From: Nitrosomonadales bacterium
GTDB lineage: Bacteria; Pseudomonadota; Gammaproteobacteria; Burkholderiales; Gallionellaceae
DNA length: 36,623 bases
Assembly (NCBI GenBank): GCA_025350915.1
Contig: JANXWX010000059.1
Coordinates: 1-36,623 of the forward strand
Reading direction: 5' to 3'
The position numbers were made by a program, and so were the translations under genes. Position 1 is the stretch's first letter, and the number at the start of each line of letters is the position of its first letter. Below are positions 1-9,552 of the stretch, piece by piece. Below the pieces are notes generated by a model that saw only the letters and a program-made list of their open reading frames with translations, searched no databases and was not told where the DNA came from.

Positions 1-1949
1 GTAGAAGCAATCCACAAGCGCAACAAATCCGCGCCCAGTCGATTGCAAATATCCTGCGGCTCGATGCCGTTGCCGCTGGACTTGGACATCTTATGGCCCT
101 TCTCGTCGACCGTGAAGCCATGGGTAAGCAATTGCCGATAGGGAGCTTTACCATCCATTGCGCAAGCTGTCAGCAATGAGCTCTGGAACCATCCACGATG
201 CTGATCAGATCCTTCCAGATAAAGATCCGCCGGGAAAGTTAATTCCTCACGCTGGCGCAAAACCGCCGCATGGGTCGTACCCGAATCGAACCATACATCC
301 AGAGTGTCACTGAGTTTGCGGTAATGTGCGGCATCCGCTCCGAGTAACTCGGCGGCTTCCAGACTAAACCAGGCTTCAATACCCTGCTGCTCTACGCGTT
401 TAGCTACTTGCTCCAGCAGTTCCGGCGTACGCGGATGCAGTTGCATGGTTTCCTTATGCACGAAAAACGGCATCGGCACACCCCAGTTGCGTTGGCGTGA
501 CACACACCAGTCAGGGCGGTTCTTGATCATCGCTTCAAGACGCGCACGACCTCAAGCCGGGAAAAACTCGGTATCTGCAACAGCCTTGTTGGCCAACTCG
601 CGCAAGCCGGGCTTACCCTGAGAATTCTGCTCCATGCCGATAAACCACTGCGGTGTTGAACGGGAAATAATAGGGGTCTTGTGACGCCAGCAATGCGGGT
701 AACTGTGTTTAATTTTTTCCTGATGCAACAAATGTCCATTGGCCTGCAAGCCATTCAGTACAAGATCATTGGCCTTCAATACAAACACACCCGCCAGCGG
801 CACGTCACCGATCGCAGGTGTGGTGGAAATAAACTTGCCATCATCGCCCACCGGATTCTCTGTTGGCAGATTATATTTCTGGCCGATGAAGTAGTCGTCC
901 AGGCCGTGCGCCGGCGCGGTATGAACCAGACCCGTACCCGCCTCCAGCGTAACATGCTCGCCACAAATTATCGGTACGCTGCGTTTCTGAAAAGGATGTT
1001 GCAACAACATATTTTCCAGCGCCTTGCCGAAACAGTTGGCCGCCTTGCCATCGCCGCGATCATTACTGCCCGCGAGTTGATAACGGGTCAGGCAGGGTTC
1101 GACCAGATCAGCCGCCAGAATCAGATAGCCCTTGTCTGTCTTGACCAGGTTATATTCCAGCTCGGGATGTACGCATACCGCCTGATTGGCCGGTAATGTC
1201 CAGGGAGTGGTGGTCCAGATCACTACATATACTTTTGTTCCTGCCGACAACTTCACCCTGAAAGCCTTGTTAAGCGCGGCGATGTCAACTACTTCAAAAC
1301 CCACATCGATTGCCGGCGACACCTTGTCCTCGTATTCAACCTCGGCCTCGGCCAGTGCTGACTGGCAATCAAGGCACCAGTTCACCGGCTTCTTGCCCTG
1401 ATACAAATACCCCCTGTCGTTGATCTTGCCCAACGCGCGAATGATCTCGGCCTCGGTCTTGAAGTCCATCGTCAGGTAAGGATGATCCCAATCGCCCAGT
1501 ATGCCGAGACGGATAAAGTCTTTCTTTTGTTTCTCGATTTGTAGCGTCGCATAATCGCGGCACAGCTTGCGAAATTGTGCGGCGGGAATATTTTTGCCGT
1601 GCTTCTTTTCGACCTGTAACTCAATCGGCAAGCCGTGGCAATCCCAGCCCGGCACATAGGGAGCATCGAAACCTGACAGGGTTTTACTTTTAACAATGAT
1701 GTCCTTCAGAACCTTGTTCACTGCATGGCCGAGATGAATATCACCATTGGCATAGGGCGGGCCGTCATGCAGCACAAATTTCGGACGGCCTTTACTGGCT
1801 GCACGTATTTTCTGGTAGCGTTGTTGCGCCTGCCATTCCGCAACCATTTTAGGTTCACGTTTGGCCATATCCCCGCGCATCGGGAACGGGGTGTCAGGCA
1901 GATTGAGTGTGAGCTTATAATCCATTTTATCCGGGTTATCCATGTTCAT
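1..1949 (-). CDS. ileS: Isoleucyl-tRNA synthetase, 3' end beyond window, interrupted by an in-frame TGA
   Basis: Class I aminoacyl-tRNA synthetase that charges tRNA-Ile in the cytoplasm. Seen: the N-terminal Rossmann part with the HIGH-type motif HLGH (about residues 72-75), the CP1 editing domain ([11 protein letters not shown], then [12 protein letters not shown]), and after the break [16 protein letters not shown] and the KMSKS loop at 78-92. The frame is open from 1949 to a TGA at 552-554 (codon 466). It then continues in the same frame for 183 more sense codons to the window edge. The stop stands where the family has Trp (FFPA-W-G-xAR), and one base change, TGG to TGA, explains it. The C-terminal tRNA-binding part lies outside. 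The ATG at 1949 overlaps the ribF end by 14 bases. The internal ATG at 1925 gives [10 protein letters not shown], which matches the E. coli start better. Whether the gene is dead, read through, or carries a base error cannot be decided here. Confidence 0.95.
552..554 (-). other. Premature in-frame TGA in ileS at a conserved Trp codon
   Basis: The + strand reads TCA where CCA would encode Trp on the coding strand. Both flanks translate in one frame as perfect IleS sequence: TEFFPA before, [20 protein letters not shown] after. Six Trp codons downstream in the same gene are ordinary TGG. TGA is a normal terminator here (tldD, glnE, yhbY, lpxB and others), so a reassigned code is unlikely. Confidence 0.9.
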
Positions 1950-2862
1950 TAAACCATTTCTTAGTGTGTTCTACATCGAGTGCAATTTGTTTGGTCAAGC
2001 TTGGCAAATCAGGGTATTTTTCTTCGTTGCGCAACTTGTGCAAAAACTCCACGCGCAGATGTTGCCCGTAAATTTCCCCGGCAAAATCCAGCAAGTGAAT
2101 TTCCAGTACGGCACGTCCATTGGTATGCACCGTGGGACGGACACCCAGACTCGCTGCACCGTGCAATGGTGATATGTGATCGCCCGTTACGCGCACAACA
2201 AAAATACCTGTGAATGGTGGACGATTGTGTTTCATTTGTACATTGGCAGTGGGAAAACCGATCTCACGGCCCAACTTGTCACCATGCACTACCCGTCCGC
2301 TGATACCGTAAGGGCGCCCTAAAAAACGGCTTGCCGCACGCATATGACCTGCGGCCAAAGCTGTCCTGACCGCCGTACTGGATACGCGAATTCCGTCGAA
2401 CAATACACTATGCATGGCTTCAACATTAAAGCCCTGCTGTCCCGCAACTTTTTCAATCAACCCAAAGTCACCGCTGCGCCCGCTGCCAAATCTGAAATCA
2501 TCCCCTATCAGAATATATTTAACAGCCAGATTTTTATACAGCGCATCAATAAAACTGTTTGCGCTCATCTGAGCAAACTCAGTGTTAAATCGGCAGATAT
2601 GCACTCGGTCTACCCCCAGCTCTGCCAACAACTCCAGCTTTTCACGCAAACTCGTCAGTCGTGCCGGCGCCTGCTCTGGTGTAAAGAACTCTCGTGGATG
2701 CGGTTCAAAAATAACGACCGCACTCAGCAAGCCACGCGACTTTGCCTCTCCAAGCAGGCGCGAGAGCAAGGCCTGATGGCCCAGATGCACACCATCGAAA
2801 TTTCCGATAGTGAGTGCAACAGGATGTCGATCAGGAGAATGGAGGGAGCGCAAAATCAACAT
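1936..2862 (-). CDS. ribF: Bifunctional riboflavin kinase / FAD synthetase
   Basis: Converts riboflavin to FMN and then FAD in the cytoplasm. The 308-residue length is normal for the family. Seen: an N-terminal nucleotidyltransferase domain with [10 protein letters not shown] at residues 20-29, GDDFRFG near 120 and SSTAVR near 161-166, followed by a C-terminal flavokinase domain that begins [12 protein letters not shown] (about 183) and contains GFPTANV (202-208). It overlaps ileS by 14 bases and presumably shares its transcript, as is usual for ribF-ileS-lspA. The ATG at 2862 matches the family start. No Shine-Dalgarno sequence is visible before it, and a perfect TATAAT lies only 8 bases upstream. 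Confidence 0.96.
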   Translation of the reverse strand: MLILRSLHSPDRHPVALTIGNFDGVHLGHQALLSRLLGEAKSRGLLSAVVIFEPHPREFFTPEQAPARLTSLREKLELLAELGVDRVHICRFNTEFAQMSANSFIDALYKNLAVKYILIGDDFRFGSGRSGDFGLIEKVAGQQGFNVEAMHSVLFDGIRVSSTAVRTALAAGHMRAASRFLGRPYGISGRVVHGDKLGREIGFPTANVQMKHNRPPFTGIFVVRVTGDHISPLHGAASLGVRPTVHTNGRAVLEIHLLDFAGEIYGQHLRVEFLHKLRNEEKYPDLPSLTKQIALDVEHTKKWFNEHG

Positions 2863-2870
2863 AAGCGCGA

Positions 2871-2876
2871 ATTATA
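2871..2876 (-). promoter_or_regulatory. Candidate -10 hexamer of a ribF promoter
   Basis: The minus strand reads TATAAT exactly, ending 8 bases before the ribF ATG. No good -35 is seen at 16-18 bases upstream. If used, transcription would start within a few bases of the ATG, giving a leaderless or almost leaderless mRNA. This would fit the absent ribosome binding site. The box match is seen; its use is inferred. Confidence 0.4.
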
Positions 2877-2950
2877 CCCGAGGAACCGGTATTTTTTAGT
2901 GCCTAGACTTCGTTGAATCCGGCAGGTTAAGACTTAATCCTGATGTCGCT

Positions 2951-3179
2951 TCAAACCTTTTTCACAAAACACTGCTACAGGCGCAGTCCCTTGATTTTGT
3001 CAGAGCTTCCCTCGATCGCATCCTCCCCCACCCAGACGGATATTTTTGATTATCGTTCCGCGTTTAAGGCTGTCGGCTGATGCCTTAACCTCAAAATCTT
3101 GATGATCTGTACCGAGCCACCCTCAATTAATACATTGCCATTACACAAATTTAACCACTAAATCAGGCTCATATTCAGC
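2951..3179 (-). pseudogene. Decayed remnant of a PhnA/YjdM-family gene (C-terminal part)
   Basis: This gap has no intact ORF, yet the minus strand gives successive pieces of one protein in shifting frames: [10 protein letters not shown], then NGNVLIEGGSVQIIK, then SADSLKRGTIIKNIRL, then EDAIEGSSDKIKGLRL, a TAG, and QCFVKKV with a TGA at 2951-2953. They follow the order of the PhnA (YjdM) C-terminal domain, which in E. coli has GDSVTIIKDLKVKG, LKIGTKVKNIRL and a FVKK end. I count one extra base after VVKFV, one missing base after QIIK, one extra base in the G run near 3025-3030, and one nonsense codon. The N-terminal zinc ribbon with CxxC pairs is missing. The remnant starts directly at the tldD stop codon. 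PhnA proteins are small, of uncertain function, and not themselves phosphonate hydrolases. Family assignment is from memory of the motif order. Confidence 0.68.
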
Positions 3180-4623
3180 CTGTACCACCCACGGTTAACC
3201 CATCAATACGAACGGTAGGCTGACCCACGCCCACAGGCAGATGTTGCCCTTCCTTGCCGCAGGTACCCACGCCTGAATCGAGTGCCATGTCGTTGCCCAC
3301 CATGCTGACGCGGTTCATCGCCTCAGGACCATTTCCAATAAGGGTTGCACCTTTCACCGGATAGGTAATTTTCCCGTTTTCAATCATGTAGGCTTCGGTA
3401 GTCGAAAACACAAATTTACCATTGGTTATATCTACCTGTCCTCCGCCAAAATTGGCAGCGTACAAGCCGTGTTTTACCGAGGAAATGATATCTTGTGGAT
3501 CGTGAGCGCCATTCAGCATCATAGTGTTGGTCATGCGTGGAATGGGCAGATGGGCATAGGATTCACGGCGTGCATTTCCGGTTAGGGCAACACCCATCAG
3601 TCTTGCATTCATCGAGTCCTGCAAATAGCCTTTGAGCACACCGTCTTCGATGAGCACAGTGCGCTGGGTCGGATTGCCTTCATCGTCCATTTGCAGGGAG
3701 CCTCTGCGGTCTGGAATCGTGCCGTCATCCACCACGGTCACGCCTTTTGACGCAACACGTTCGCCGACGCGTCCTGAAAAAGTCGAGCTACCTTTACGAT
3801 TGAAGTCGCCTTCGAGTCCGTGGCCAACCGCTTCATGCAGCAATATTCCCGGCCAACCGGAGCCCAGAATAACCGTCATATTTCCTGCGGGTGCAGGCCG
3901 CGCATCGAGATTAACCACTGCCTGATGCACGGCTTCAGCCGCATATTTTTGCAATATATCATCACTGAAATAGGCATAGTCAAAGCGTCCACCACCACCG
4001 GCAGAACCCTGCTCGCGCTTGCCGTTACTTTCTACAATCACCTGCAGCGACATGCGTACCAGCGGGCGAATATCGGCACTCATCTGGCCATCGTTGCGTG
4101 CGACCATCACAACGTCATATTCACCGGCCAGACTGGCCATTACCTGGGTGACACGGGGATCCAGTGCGCGTGCGTGGCGCTCCAGGCGTTCCAGCAAGGC
4201 CACTTTCTCCGACGCGCTGATACTGGCTATCGGGTCATGCGGCAAATACAACTCATGATTGGTATTTTTCCGGTGTCCCAGCATCGGTATACTTTGGTTT
4301 CCGCCCTGACGCGCGATGGCGCGCGTTGCCATGGCGGCACTTTCCAACGCAGTCATGCTGATGTCGTCTGAATAGGCGAATGCAGTTTTTTCACCACTTA
4401 CCGCGCGTACACCCACGCCCTGATCTATACTGAAACTACCGGACTTAACAATTCCTTCTTCCAGCGACCAGCTTTCTGAACGCCCGTATTGAAAATACAG
4501 ATCCGCATAGTCGACCTGGTGTGCCAGCATTGTTCCAAACACACGTTCCAGCTTGCGCTCGTCCAGCGAGAAGGGGAGCAGCAACGATTGCTGCGCAAGG
4601 ACAAAGGTAGAATCTTTTTGCAT
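3175..4623 (-). CDS. tldD: Metalloprotease TldD
   Basis: Zinc-dependent cytoplasmic protease that works with TldE/PmbA; known for processing microcin B17 and degrading CcdA and unfolded peptides. Seen: 482 residues, the family length; the catalytic HEAVGH at residues 263-268 within [20 protein letters not shown]; the conserved DDGT..DRRGS region; [18 protein letters not shown]; and a C-terminal CGKEGQ...VGVGQPT...LTVGGTG end with the cysteine expected near the zinc site. The ATG at 4623 has only a weak ribosome binding site. It lies 102 bases downstream of the nitrilase-family gene, in the conserved order yhdP-nit-tldD. The partner gene pmbA/tldE is not in the window. Confidence 0.96.
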   Translation of the reverse strand: MQKDSTFVLAQQSLLLPFSLDERKLERVFGTMLAHQVDYADLYFQYGRSESWSLEEGIVKSGSFSIDQGVGVRAVSGEKTAFAYSDDISMTALESAAMATRAIARQGGNQSIPMLGHRKNTNHELYLPHDPIASISASEKVALLERLERHARALDPRVTQVMASLAGEYDVVMVARNDGQMSADIRPLVRMSLQVIVESNGKREQGSAGGGGRFDYAYFSDDILQKYAAEAVHQAVVNLDARPAPAGNMTVILGSGWPGILLHEAVGHGLEGDFNRKGSSTFSGRVGERVASKGVTVVDDGTIPDRRGSLQMDDEGNPTQRTVLIEDGVLKGYLQDSMNARLMGVALTGNARRESYAHLPIPRMTNTMMLNGAHDPQDIISSVKHGLYAANFGGGQVDITNGKFVFSTTEAYMIENGKITYPVKGATLIGNGPEAMNRVSMVGNDMALDSGVGTCGKEGQHLPVGVGQPTVRIDGLTVGGTG

Positions 4624-4696
4624 TAAATGGCCCGATAAAATTGAAAACTAAGGTTAAGCAAGCTATGAACAGTTCTACATCCCATTGTTCCGGAAA

Positions 4697-4714
4697 GTGG
4701 CAAATATGTGCCAC
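4697..4714 (-). terminator. Small hairpin between the amidohydrolase gene and tldD
   Basis: GTGGCA and TGCCAC form a perfect 6-bp stem around a 6-base loop, 11 bases past the TAG of the upstream gene. On the minus strand it is followed by only three T residues, so it could be a weak terminator, a processing site or chance. Confidence 0.3.
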
Positions 4715-4725
4715 CACCTGGTCGG

Positions 4726-5574
4726 CTAGAAAAGGGTGCGATGAGTTAAGGCAGGGAGACTGGCACGCAAACTTGACTGATAGGAGGGATTGATATCAGC
4801 CACAACAACGCCTGAACCGCGCGGCAGCACGTCAAGAACACGTCCCCACGGGTCGACTATCATGCTATGGCCGTGTGTTTCACGGCCATTCACATGATAC
4901 CCGCCCTGAGCCGATGCGATGACGTAGGCAAGGTTTTCGATGGCACGTGCTCTCACCAGCGTTTCCCAATGCATCTTTCCTGTCGTTGCCGTAAAGGCTG
5001 AAGGGAGCACAAATATATCCACATCTTTCATTGCACGAAATAACTCGGGAAACCTCAAGTCGTAACACACCGCCAAACCGATACGCCCGAAGGGACTATC
5101 TACGACAACCACCTTGTCGCCTGCCTCTATGGTTTTGCCTTCGTGGTAATGCTCGTTGCCAAGATCAAGGTTAAATAAATGAATCTTGTCGTAACGTGCC
5201 ACCTGCTTCCCGTGCTCATCAAATACCAGGCAGGCGTTTCTGATTTTGTCGGGCGTGCTTGCTACCATTGGTATAGACCCGCCCACCACCCAGATACGGT
5301 GCTTGCGCGCTATTTCAGAAAGAAATTTCTGCATGACGCCTGCACCGATCTGTTCACGCGCAGCCACCATATCCTCCTCTTTCATGCCCATGATGGAGAA
5401 AAACTCGGGCAACACCACGAGTTTTGCACCCTGTGACACGGCATTTTCGATCAGGCGTCGCGCTTCACTTAAATTGCCGGCCACATTGGGACCCGATGCC
5501 ATTTGCAATGCGGCAACCTTGAACGCATTAACCTGTGCAGCAATACGGCGTTGCGTAGAATTAATATCTGCCAT
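4726..5574 (-). CDS. Carbon-nitrogen hydrolase, nitrilase superfamily (Nit/omega-amidase type)
   Basis: Hydrolyses an amide bond. Relatives of this type act as omega-amidases or deaminated-glutathione amidases, but the substrate cannot be read from sequence. With the ATG at 5574 the protein has 282 residues and the full catalytic triad: E57 in LPEFF, K130 in RYDKIHLFN and C170 in GLAVCYDLRFPE. The open frame extends to a TTG at 5613, but those 13 residues lie outside the family's usual start and almost touch the yhdP stop at 5619, so ATG 5574 is preferred. It sits between yhdP and tldD, a common betaproteobacterial order, and is probably co-transcribed with them. No signal peptide. Confidence 0.9.
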   Translation of the reverse strand: MADINSTQRRIAAQVNAFKVAALQMASGPNVAGNLSEARRLIENAVSQGAKLVVLPEFFSIMGMKEEDMVAAREQIGAGVMQKFLSEIARKHRIWVVGGSIPMVASTPDKIRNACLVFDEHGKQVARYDKIHLFNLDLGNEHYHEGKTIEAGDKVVVVDSPFGRIGLAVCYDLRFPELFRAMKDVDIFVLPSAFTATTGKMHWETLVRARAIENLAYVIASAQGGYHVNGRETHGHSMIVDPWGRVLDVLPRGSGVVVADINPSYQSSLRASLPALTHRTLF

Positions 5575-5618
5575 GATGTGCTTTCTAAAATATTTCGTTG
5601 AATTACACTGCAAACACG

Positions 5619-8600
5619 TTAAGGTTTTTTCTCGCCTACTTTTTCAACTTTTGGATCGGCCCAGCTTCCGCTGACATTATATTCAAACGATGCCATTTGT
5701 CCGAGTGGATCGTTCAATATTTTGCTGGCAAGGTAAACACCCGCACCGACTACTGGCGTTGCAACCAATGCTGATATCAATGCCGCACTGTTCCCGACTG
5801 CGGGGACGATACGTACGCGCAAGTTTTGTGTCTCACTATTCAGATCTATTTGCCCCTGCATGCTGACTTTGGCGGCGGAACCCTCAATTTTCAGGTTATT
5901 GGTAACGACAACGCCTTGCTTGATATCAGCATCGCCCTTGATGCTGTCAAATTCAAATCCTTTGCTGAACACGTCTTCGAAGTCCAGCGTGATGCGTTTT
6001 GGCAATGCCTGCAGACTTAAGATACTAAGTAGTTTGCCGATACCGGGATCAATTTGCATGAATTGTCCTTTCCCAGCATCCAGACTGATATGACCGCTCA
6101 TATCGGTCTTGTTAAATTGAGCCGGTGAGCCAGGCCAGGTAAATGAACCTTCCCATTTCCCGCTTCCATTCTTCACGCTGTTCGGAAATCCGGAACGCGC
6201 CAGTACATTACCCGCATTATGAATGTCAGACTTTACATTTACTTCCGTGCGTGGCGCGTCCGCCGACATTTTCCATTTACCGCTAACGGTCAAAACCCCA
6301 TCGGGATTAGATAAACGCAGATGATCGAGCAAATAGGTTTGTTCATCCTGTTTTGCCAATAACTCAAGCTTGCCAACAGGCAGCCCTTTAAAATTCAGCT
6401 TGTCAACGATCAAATCTATTTCAGGAAGCTCAAGGGGGCCATCAGATTTTGAAGTAGGAGCCGTCTCCACATCCTCCTTTTTGACTTTTTCTCCTTCAGC
6501 CAGCGTAAGGTCAAGATTCTTCAATCGCGCAACGAGCTTGCCATTGTCATCTGCTTGCCAGTTTACTTCTCCATTGATCTCTTTAGAGCTTAACTGTGCC
6601 ATCAATATGCCATTACGGCCCGATGCTTTGACATGCACATCGTTAAAGGTATTATCGTAACCCGTTACTTTTTGCACCACCAAATCTGCGCCTGCCAGGC
6701 CAATAGGTTCACTCTCTTCATCTGAATTTGCCAAAGCTCCCCAGCCTTCAAGCGACAGATGGGGTAGTGTCCCAATCACCCATAAACCATCCCTGTCCGC
6801 TTTTTGAATGACATTACCAAAATTGACAATACCACGCTTGATATCCCAGACACCTTCAACATTCTTTGTTTGCAAGATGTTCGCGTTAAGTTGTGAGCCA
6901 TATTGCAGCGCTGAGAAAATCTGGGTCGGACTTGAATAGTTGATTTCAATCCGCAAGGGTATCGTCGCTTCGGCACGTTTTGCCAGGGGCTCGGGTAATT
7001 CTGATTTTAATCCCAGCATATTTGAGGTTATCAATACCTTGGCCTGTTTATTCTTTACACCAATCTCCACATTCCAATCGGGTTGTCCACTCAGCTTGCT
7101 TAACAATGGGGCCGGATTCTGTTCACGCAGCACACCAAAATTTGCTTTGCCTCCAAGTTTTATTTTGATCGCACCGTCCTCAGCATTTTCTATCGACAGT
7201 TTTGCTGGTCCGCCGAGTATTTGTGCGTTAATATTTTGAGCCGAAACGACAGCCTCGGTGAACAATAAATCACCATTTACTTTGCGCATTGTTGGCAGTT
7301 TTTTATCTATCTCCACTACGCTATCAATAAAGTGATATGTCCCCGCCACCTTTACCGGTAATGGTCCGCTCAAGGGTATGGTCAGATTCAAGTTGAGCTT
7401 GCCGTTCCCGGTTGCCACAACATCGTCTGTCAAACCGTCAAGATAGCCGCGTACCGGGCTTGCCTTGATAAAAGCCAGCGCACGGGTATTATCAGCGTCG
7501 GCATCACCATTGATATGCAGCATCAAATCATCGCTCAATATATCCGGGATAAAAACTTTAACATTCTTAAGATTGATGCCCGCAGTAATCGCCGAAGAAG
7601 TCGTAATCTCCATCTCCTTGCCCTGCATTAAAAAGTCTGCATTACCATTTTCAATACGCGGCCAACCTGTTTCATAGGCCAGTGCTACGCCCTTCGCGCG
7701 ACCGTTAACTTTAAATATTCCTTTGCGGTTCGCAACGAATGGAAAATCGCTTAAATTTCCTTTAATGCGTATATTAAAATCATTCGACTCACCCGCCAGC
7801 AAGGCATCGTTCATCCACTTTCGCGCATCCGTGCCCAGTGCAACTAATGGAATATATTTACTGGCACGTGTAACCAGGGCACGGTTCAAATGGATATTGA
7901 TATCGAGATAACCCGGGCTGCTTTCCAATGTGTGGTAACTGCCATATGCCGAACCAGCAAGATCAGCATTTTCAGCGGCAAAACTACGCAGACTGACCTC
8001 AACTCCATCCCTGTTTTTTTTCCAGCCAGACTGTGCCGTGATTGAGTCGAACGCCAAGGGTCCTGCCATAAACTGAGGGGCATCTAACCTGAAATTGCGC
8101 GAGTTCAAAAATATATTTCCGCTAGCTTCATTCCCGTCCACGTCACCACTCACCCCTGAAAAACCAGGAAATTTTCCCACGCGTTGCAGTGCAATTTCTG
8201 AAAGTTTTACTTTCAGTTTGTAATGCAATTGCTTGTTATTATCAGTTTCCCATTTCGCCTGCAGATTACTTATCTTCCCCTGTGGCGAAAATTCGGCAAA
8301 TTGCTCTTTATATTTTTTCTCAATAGGTAAAAACTCCATTAACTTACCCAGGCCATCCAGTTCAAGTAAATTTGCACGAATTTCACCGGTTGACGCCTGT
8401 ATATCCTTTAGGTTGCTCAAGCTTACAAACAAATCCGTTGGCTTAAGTACAAAATTGTTAAATAGTTTAAGTGATAATTTATTTGTAAAAATTTCAAAGC
8501 CTTGCTTTACCTCTTTCCAGCCGACACGGCCACTCAATACTTTAATATCGAGTGGAGGCAAGTCATCAGCAAGCCGGGTTTGCACATTGATCAATGCAAG

Positions 8601-9446
8601 GTCCGTTGTAATATGGCTTAACTTTCCATCGTCTATCCCCAGCCAACCTCTTAGCGCACCCTTACCCTGTTTAAGCGCGCCAGGTAGCGGCAACCATGTA
8701 TTCCAGGCGGGCAAGTCGGCATAATCAATCTGGGTAAATATTTCCCCGCTCCAGTTTTGCAAGTTATCAAAACTTTTACCGTAAAAATCACCGCGTACAT
8801 CCAATTCGGATGACAACTCGGCAGGTGGCGTAGCACGGATGGCAAAACGATGGAAATTCCATCTGTTTTCAATTAACAGATTTACATTGTTGAAAGCCAG
8901 CATAGGTTTTCCGTGCCGCTCATCCAGCCAGGAAATATGTGCCCCCCTAACCGCTATCTTTGATTGATTCAACAGCATGTTTGAAAAACTATTATCCGTG
9001 GATGGCCCGCCAAGTTGCACGCCCGAAATATGCAGCAGACCCTGCATATCACGTTTGATTAACAAATCAGGCTGATCAATGTCCAGACTGGCCAGACGGA
9101 GCTCCCCGGTCAGCAATGTCATCCAGGACACCACGACATCAACTCGTTGCAATGCAAATGAGGTACGAAGTTGTTTGTCCAGAATACGAATTTCAGACAA
9201 GCGCAAGTGCGGACCGATGCCATGCCAATCTGCTTCTATTTTTTCAATTTCAACTGTCAAGCCGATCGCACTGCCAACCGCATCGGTAATATCGTTATGA
9301 AATTTCTCTATATCGGGCAATATCGAATAACGCATCGTCAAAAACAAGCCCGTGACCACAAACATCAAGACAATGGCAATAACCAGGGCTGAACGACGCA
9401 GAAATTTGTATGCGCCTGTGGCGATTCGGAAGGAAATTTTCAACAT
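5619..9446 (-). CDS. yhdP: YhdP-family AsmA-like phospholipid transport protein
   Basis: At 1275 residues this is the largest simple ORF here and typical of YhdP (the TIGR02099 type, DUF3971 plus AsmA-like C-terminus). Such proteins are anchored in the inner membrane and span the periplasm as a hydrophobic groove that carries phospholipid to the outer membrane. Seen: a short cytoplasmic N-terminus, one membrane segment at about residues 18-40 (SALVIAIVLMFVVTGLFL), then long beta-rich sequence. The C-terminal AsmA-like region contains DMSGHISLDAGKGQF, IDPGIGKLLSILSLQALPKRITLDF, FDSIKGDADI and GQIDLNSETQNLRVRIVPAVG. It is divergent from glnE, with 106 bases between starts, and followed after 44 bases by the amidohydrolase gene. 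The ribosome binding site is weak. Confidence 0.93.
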   Translation of the reverse strand: MLKISFRIATGAYKFLRRSALVIAIVLMFVVTGLFLTMRYSILPDIEKFHNDITDAVGSAIGLTVEIEKIEADWHGIGPHLRLSEIRILDKQLRTSFALQRVDVVVSWMTLLTGELRLASLDIDQPDLLIKRDMQGLLHISGVQLGGPSTDNSFSNMLLNQSKIAVRGAHISWLDERHGKPMLAFNNVNLLIENRWNFHRFAIRATPPAELSSELDVRGDFYGKSFDNLQNWSGEIFTQIDYADLPAWNTWLPLPGALKQGKGALRGWLGIDDGKLSHITTDLALINVQTRLADDLPPLDIKVLSGRVGWKEVKQGFEIFTNKLSLKLFNNFVLKPTDLFVSLSNLKDIQASTGEIRANLLELDGLGKLMEFLPIEKKYKEQFAEFSPQGKISNLQAKWETDNNKQLHYKLKVKLSEIALQRVGKFPGFSGVSGDVDGNEASGNIFLNSRNFRLDAPQFMAGPLAFDSITAQSGWKKNRDGVEVSLRSFAAENADLAGSAYGSYHTLESSPGYLDINIHLNRALVTRASKYIPLVALGTDARKWMNDALLAGESNDFNIRIKGNLSDFPFVANRKGIFKVNGRAKGVALAYETGWPRIENGNADFLMQGKEMEITTSSAITAGINLKNVKVFIPDILSDDLMLHINGDADADNTRALAFIKASPVRGYLDGLTDDVVATGNGKLNLNLTIPLSGPLPVKVAGTYHFIDSVVEIDKKLPTMRKVNGDLLFTEAVVSAQNINAQILGGPAKLSIENAEDGAIKIKLGGKANFGVLREQNPAPLLSKLSGQPDWNVEIGVKNKQAKVLITSNMLGLKSELPEPLAKRAEATIPLRIEINYSSPTQIFSALQYGSQLNANILQTKNVEGVWDIKRGIVNFGNVIQKADRDGLWVIGTLPHLSLEGWGALANSDEESEPIGLAGADLVVQKVTGYDNTFNDVHVKASGRNGILMAQLSSKEINGEVNWQADDNGKLVARLKNLDLTLAEGEKVKKEDVETAPTSKSDGPLELPEIDLIVDKLNFKGLPVGKLELLAKQDEQTYLLDHLRLSNPDGVLTVSGKWKMSADAPRTEVNVKSDIHNAGNVLARSGFPNSVKNGSGKWEGSFTWPGSPAQFNKTDMSGHISLDAGKGQFMQIDPGIGKLLSILSLQALPKRITLDFEDVFSKGFEFDSIKGDADIKQGVVVTNNLKIEGSAAKVSMQGQIDLNSETQNLRVRIVPAVGNSAALISALVATPVVGAGVYLASKILNDPLGQMASFEYNVSGSWADPKVEKVGEKKP

Positions 9447-9497
9447 AATTTAGCAGAGACCAAAATGCGAACCGAAGAAGTAACGCATATAAAATAT

Positions 9498-9526
9498 TTG
9501 AGTCTTATAATCCATCAATATATATA
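9498..9526 (+). promoter_or_regulatory. Candidate sigma-70 promoter of glnE
   Basis: TTGAGT at 9498-9503 and TATATA at 9521-9526 are separated by 17 bases, placing transcription start about 20 bases before the glnE ATG. A perfect TATAAT at 9506-9511 overlaps the spacer but has no -35 partner. On the minus strand TTGATG-16-TATTTT in the same gap could serve yhdP. No sigma-54 consensus is seen. Inference from consensus only. Confidence 0.4.
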
Positions 9527-9552
9527 GCGCATTTTACCCTTAAGACAAGACT

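Noticed and set aside
552-554. TGA reassigned to tryptophan
   Set aside because: Neighbouring genes end at TGA at the expected family C-termini (tldD, glnE, yhbY, lpxB), and other conserved Trp codons are TGG.
3064-3088. TTAAGGC...GCCTTAA inverted repeat as a tldD terminator
   Set aside because: It lies inside the phnA remnant, has an 11-base loop and no T tract; the stem is explained by former coding sequence.
5575-5613. N-terminal extension of the amidohydrolase to a TTG
   Set aside because: The added residues are outside the family's usual start, and the ATG at 5574 gives a normal-length protein.
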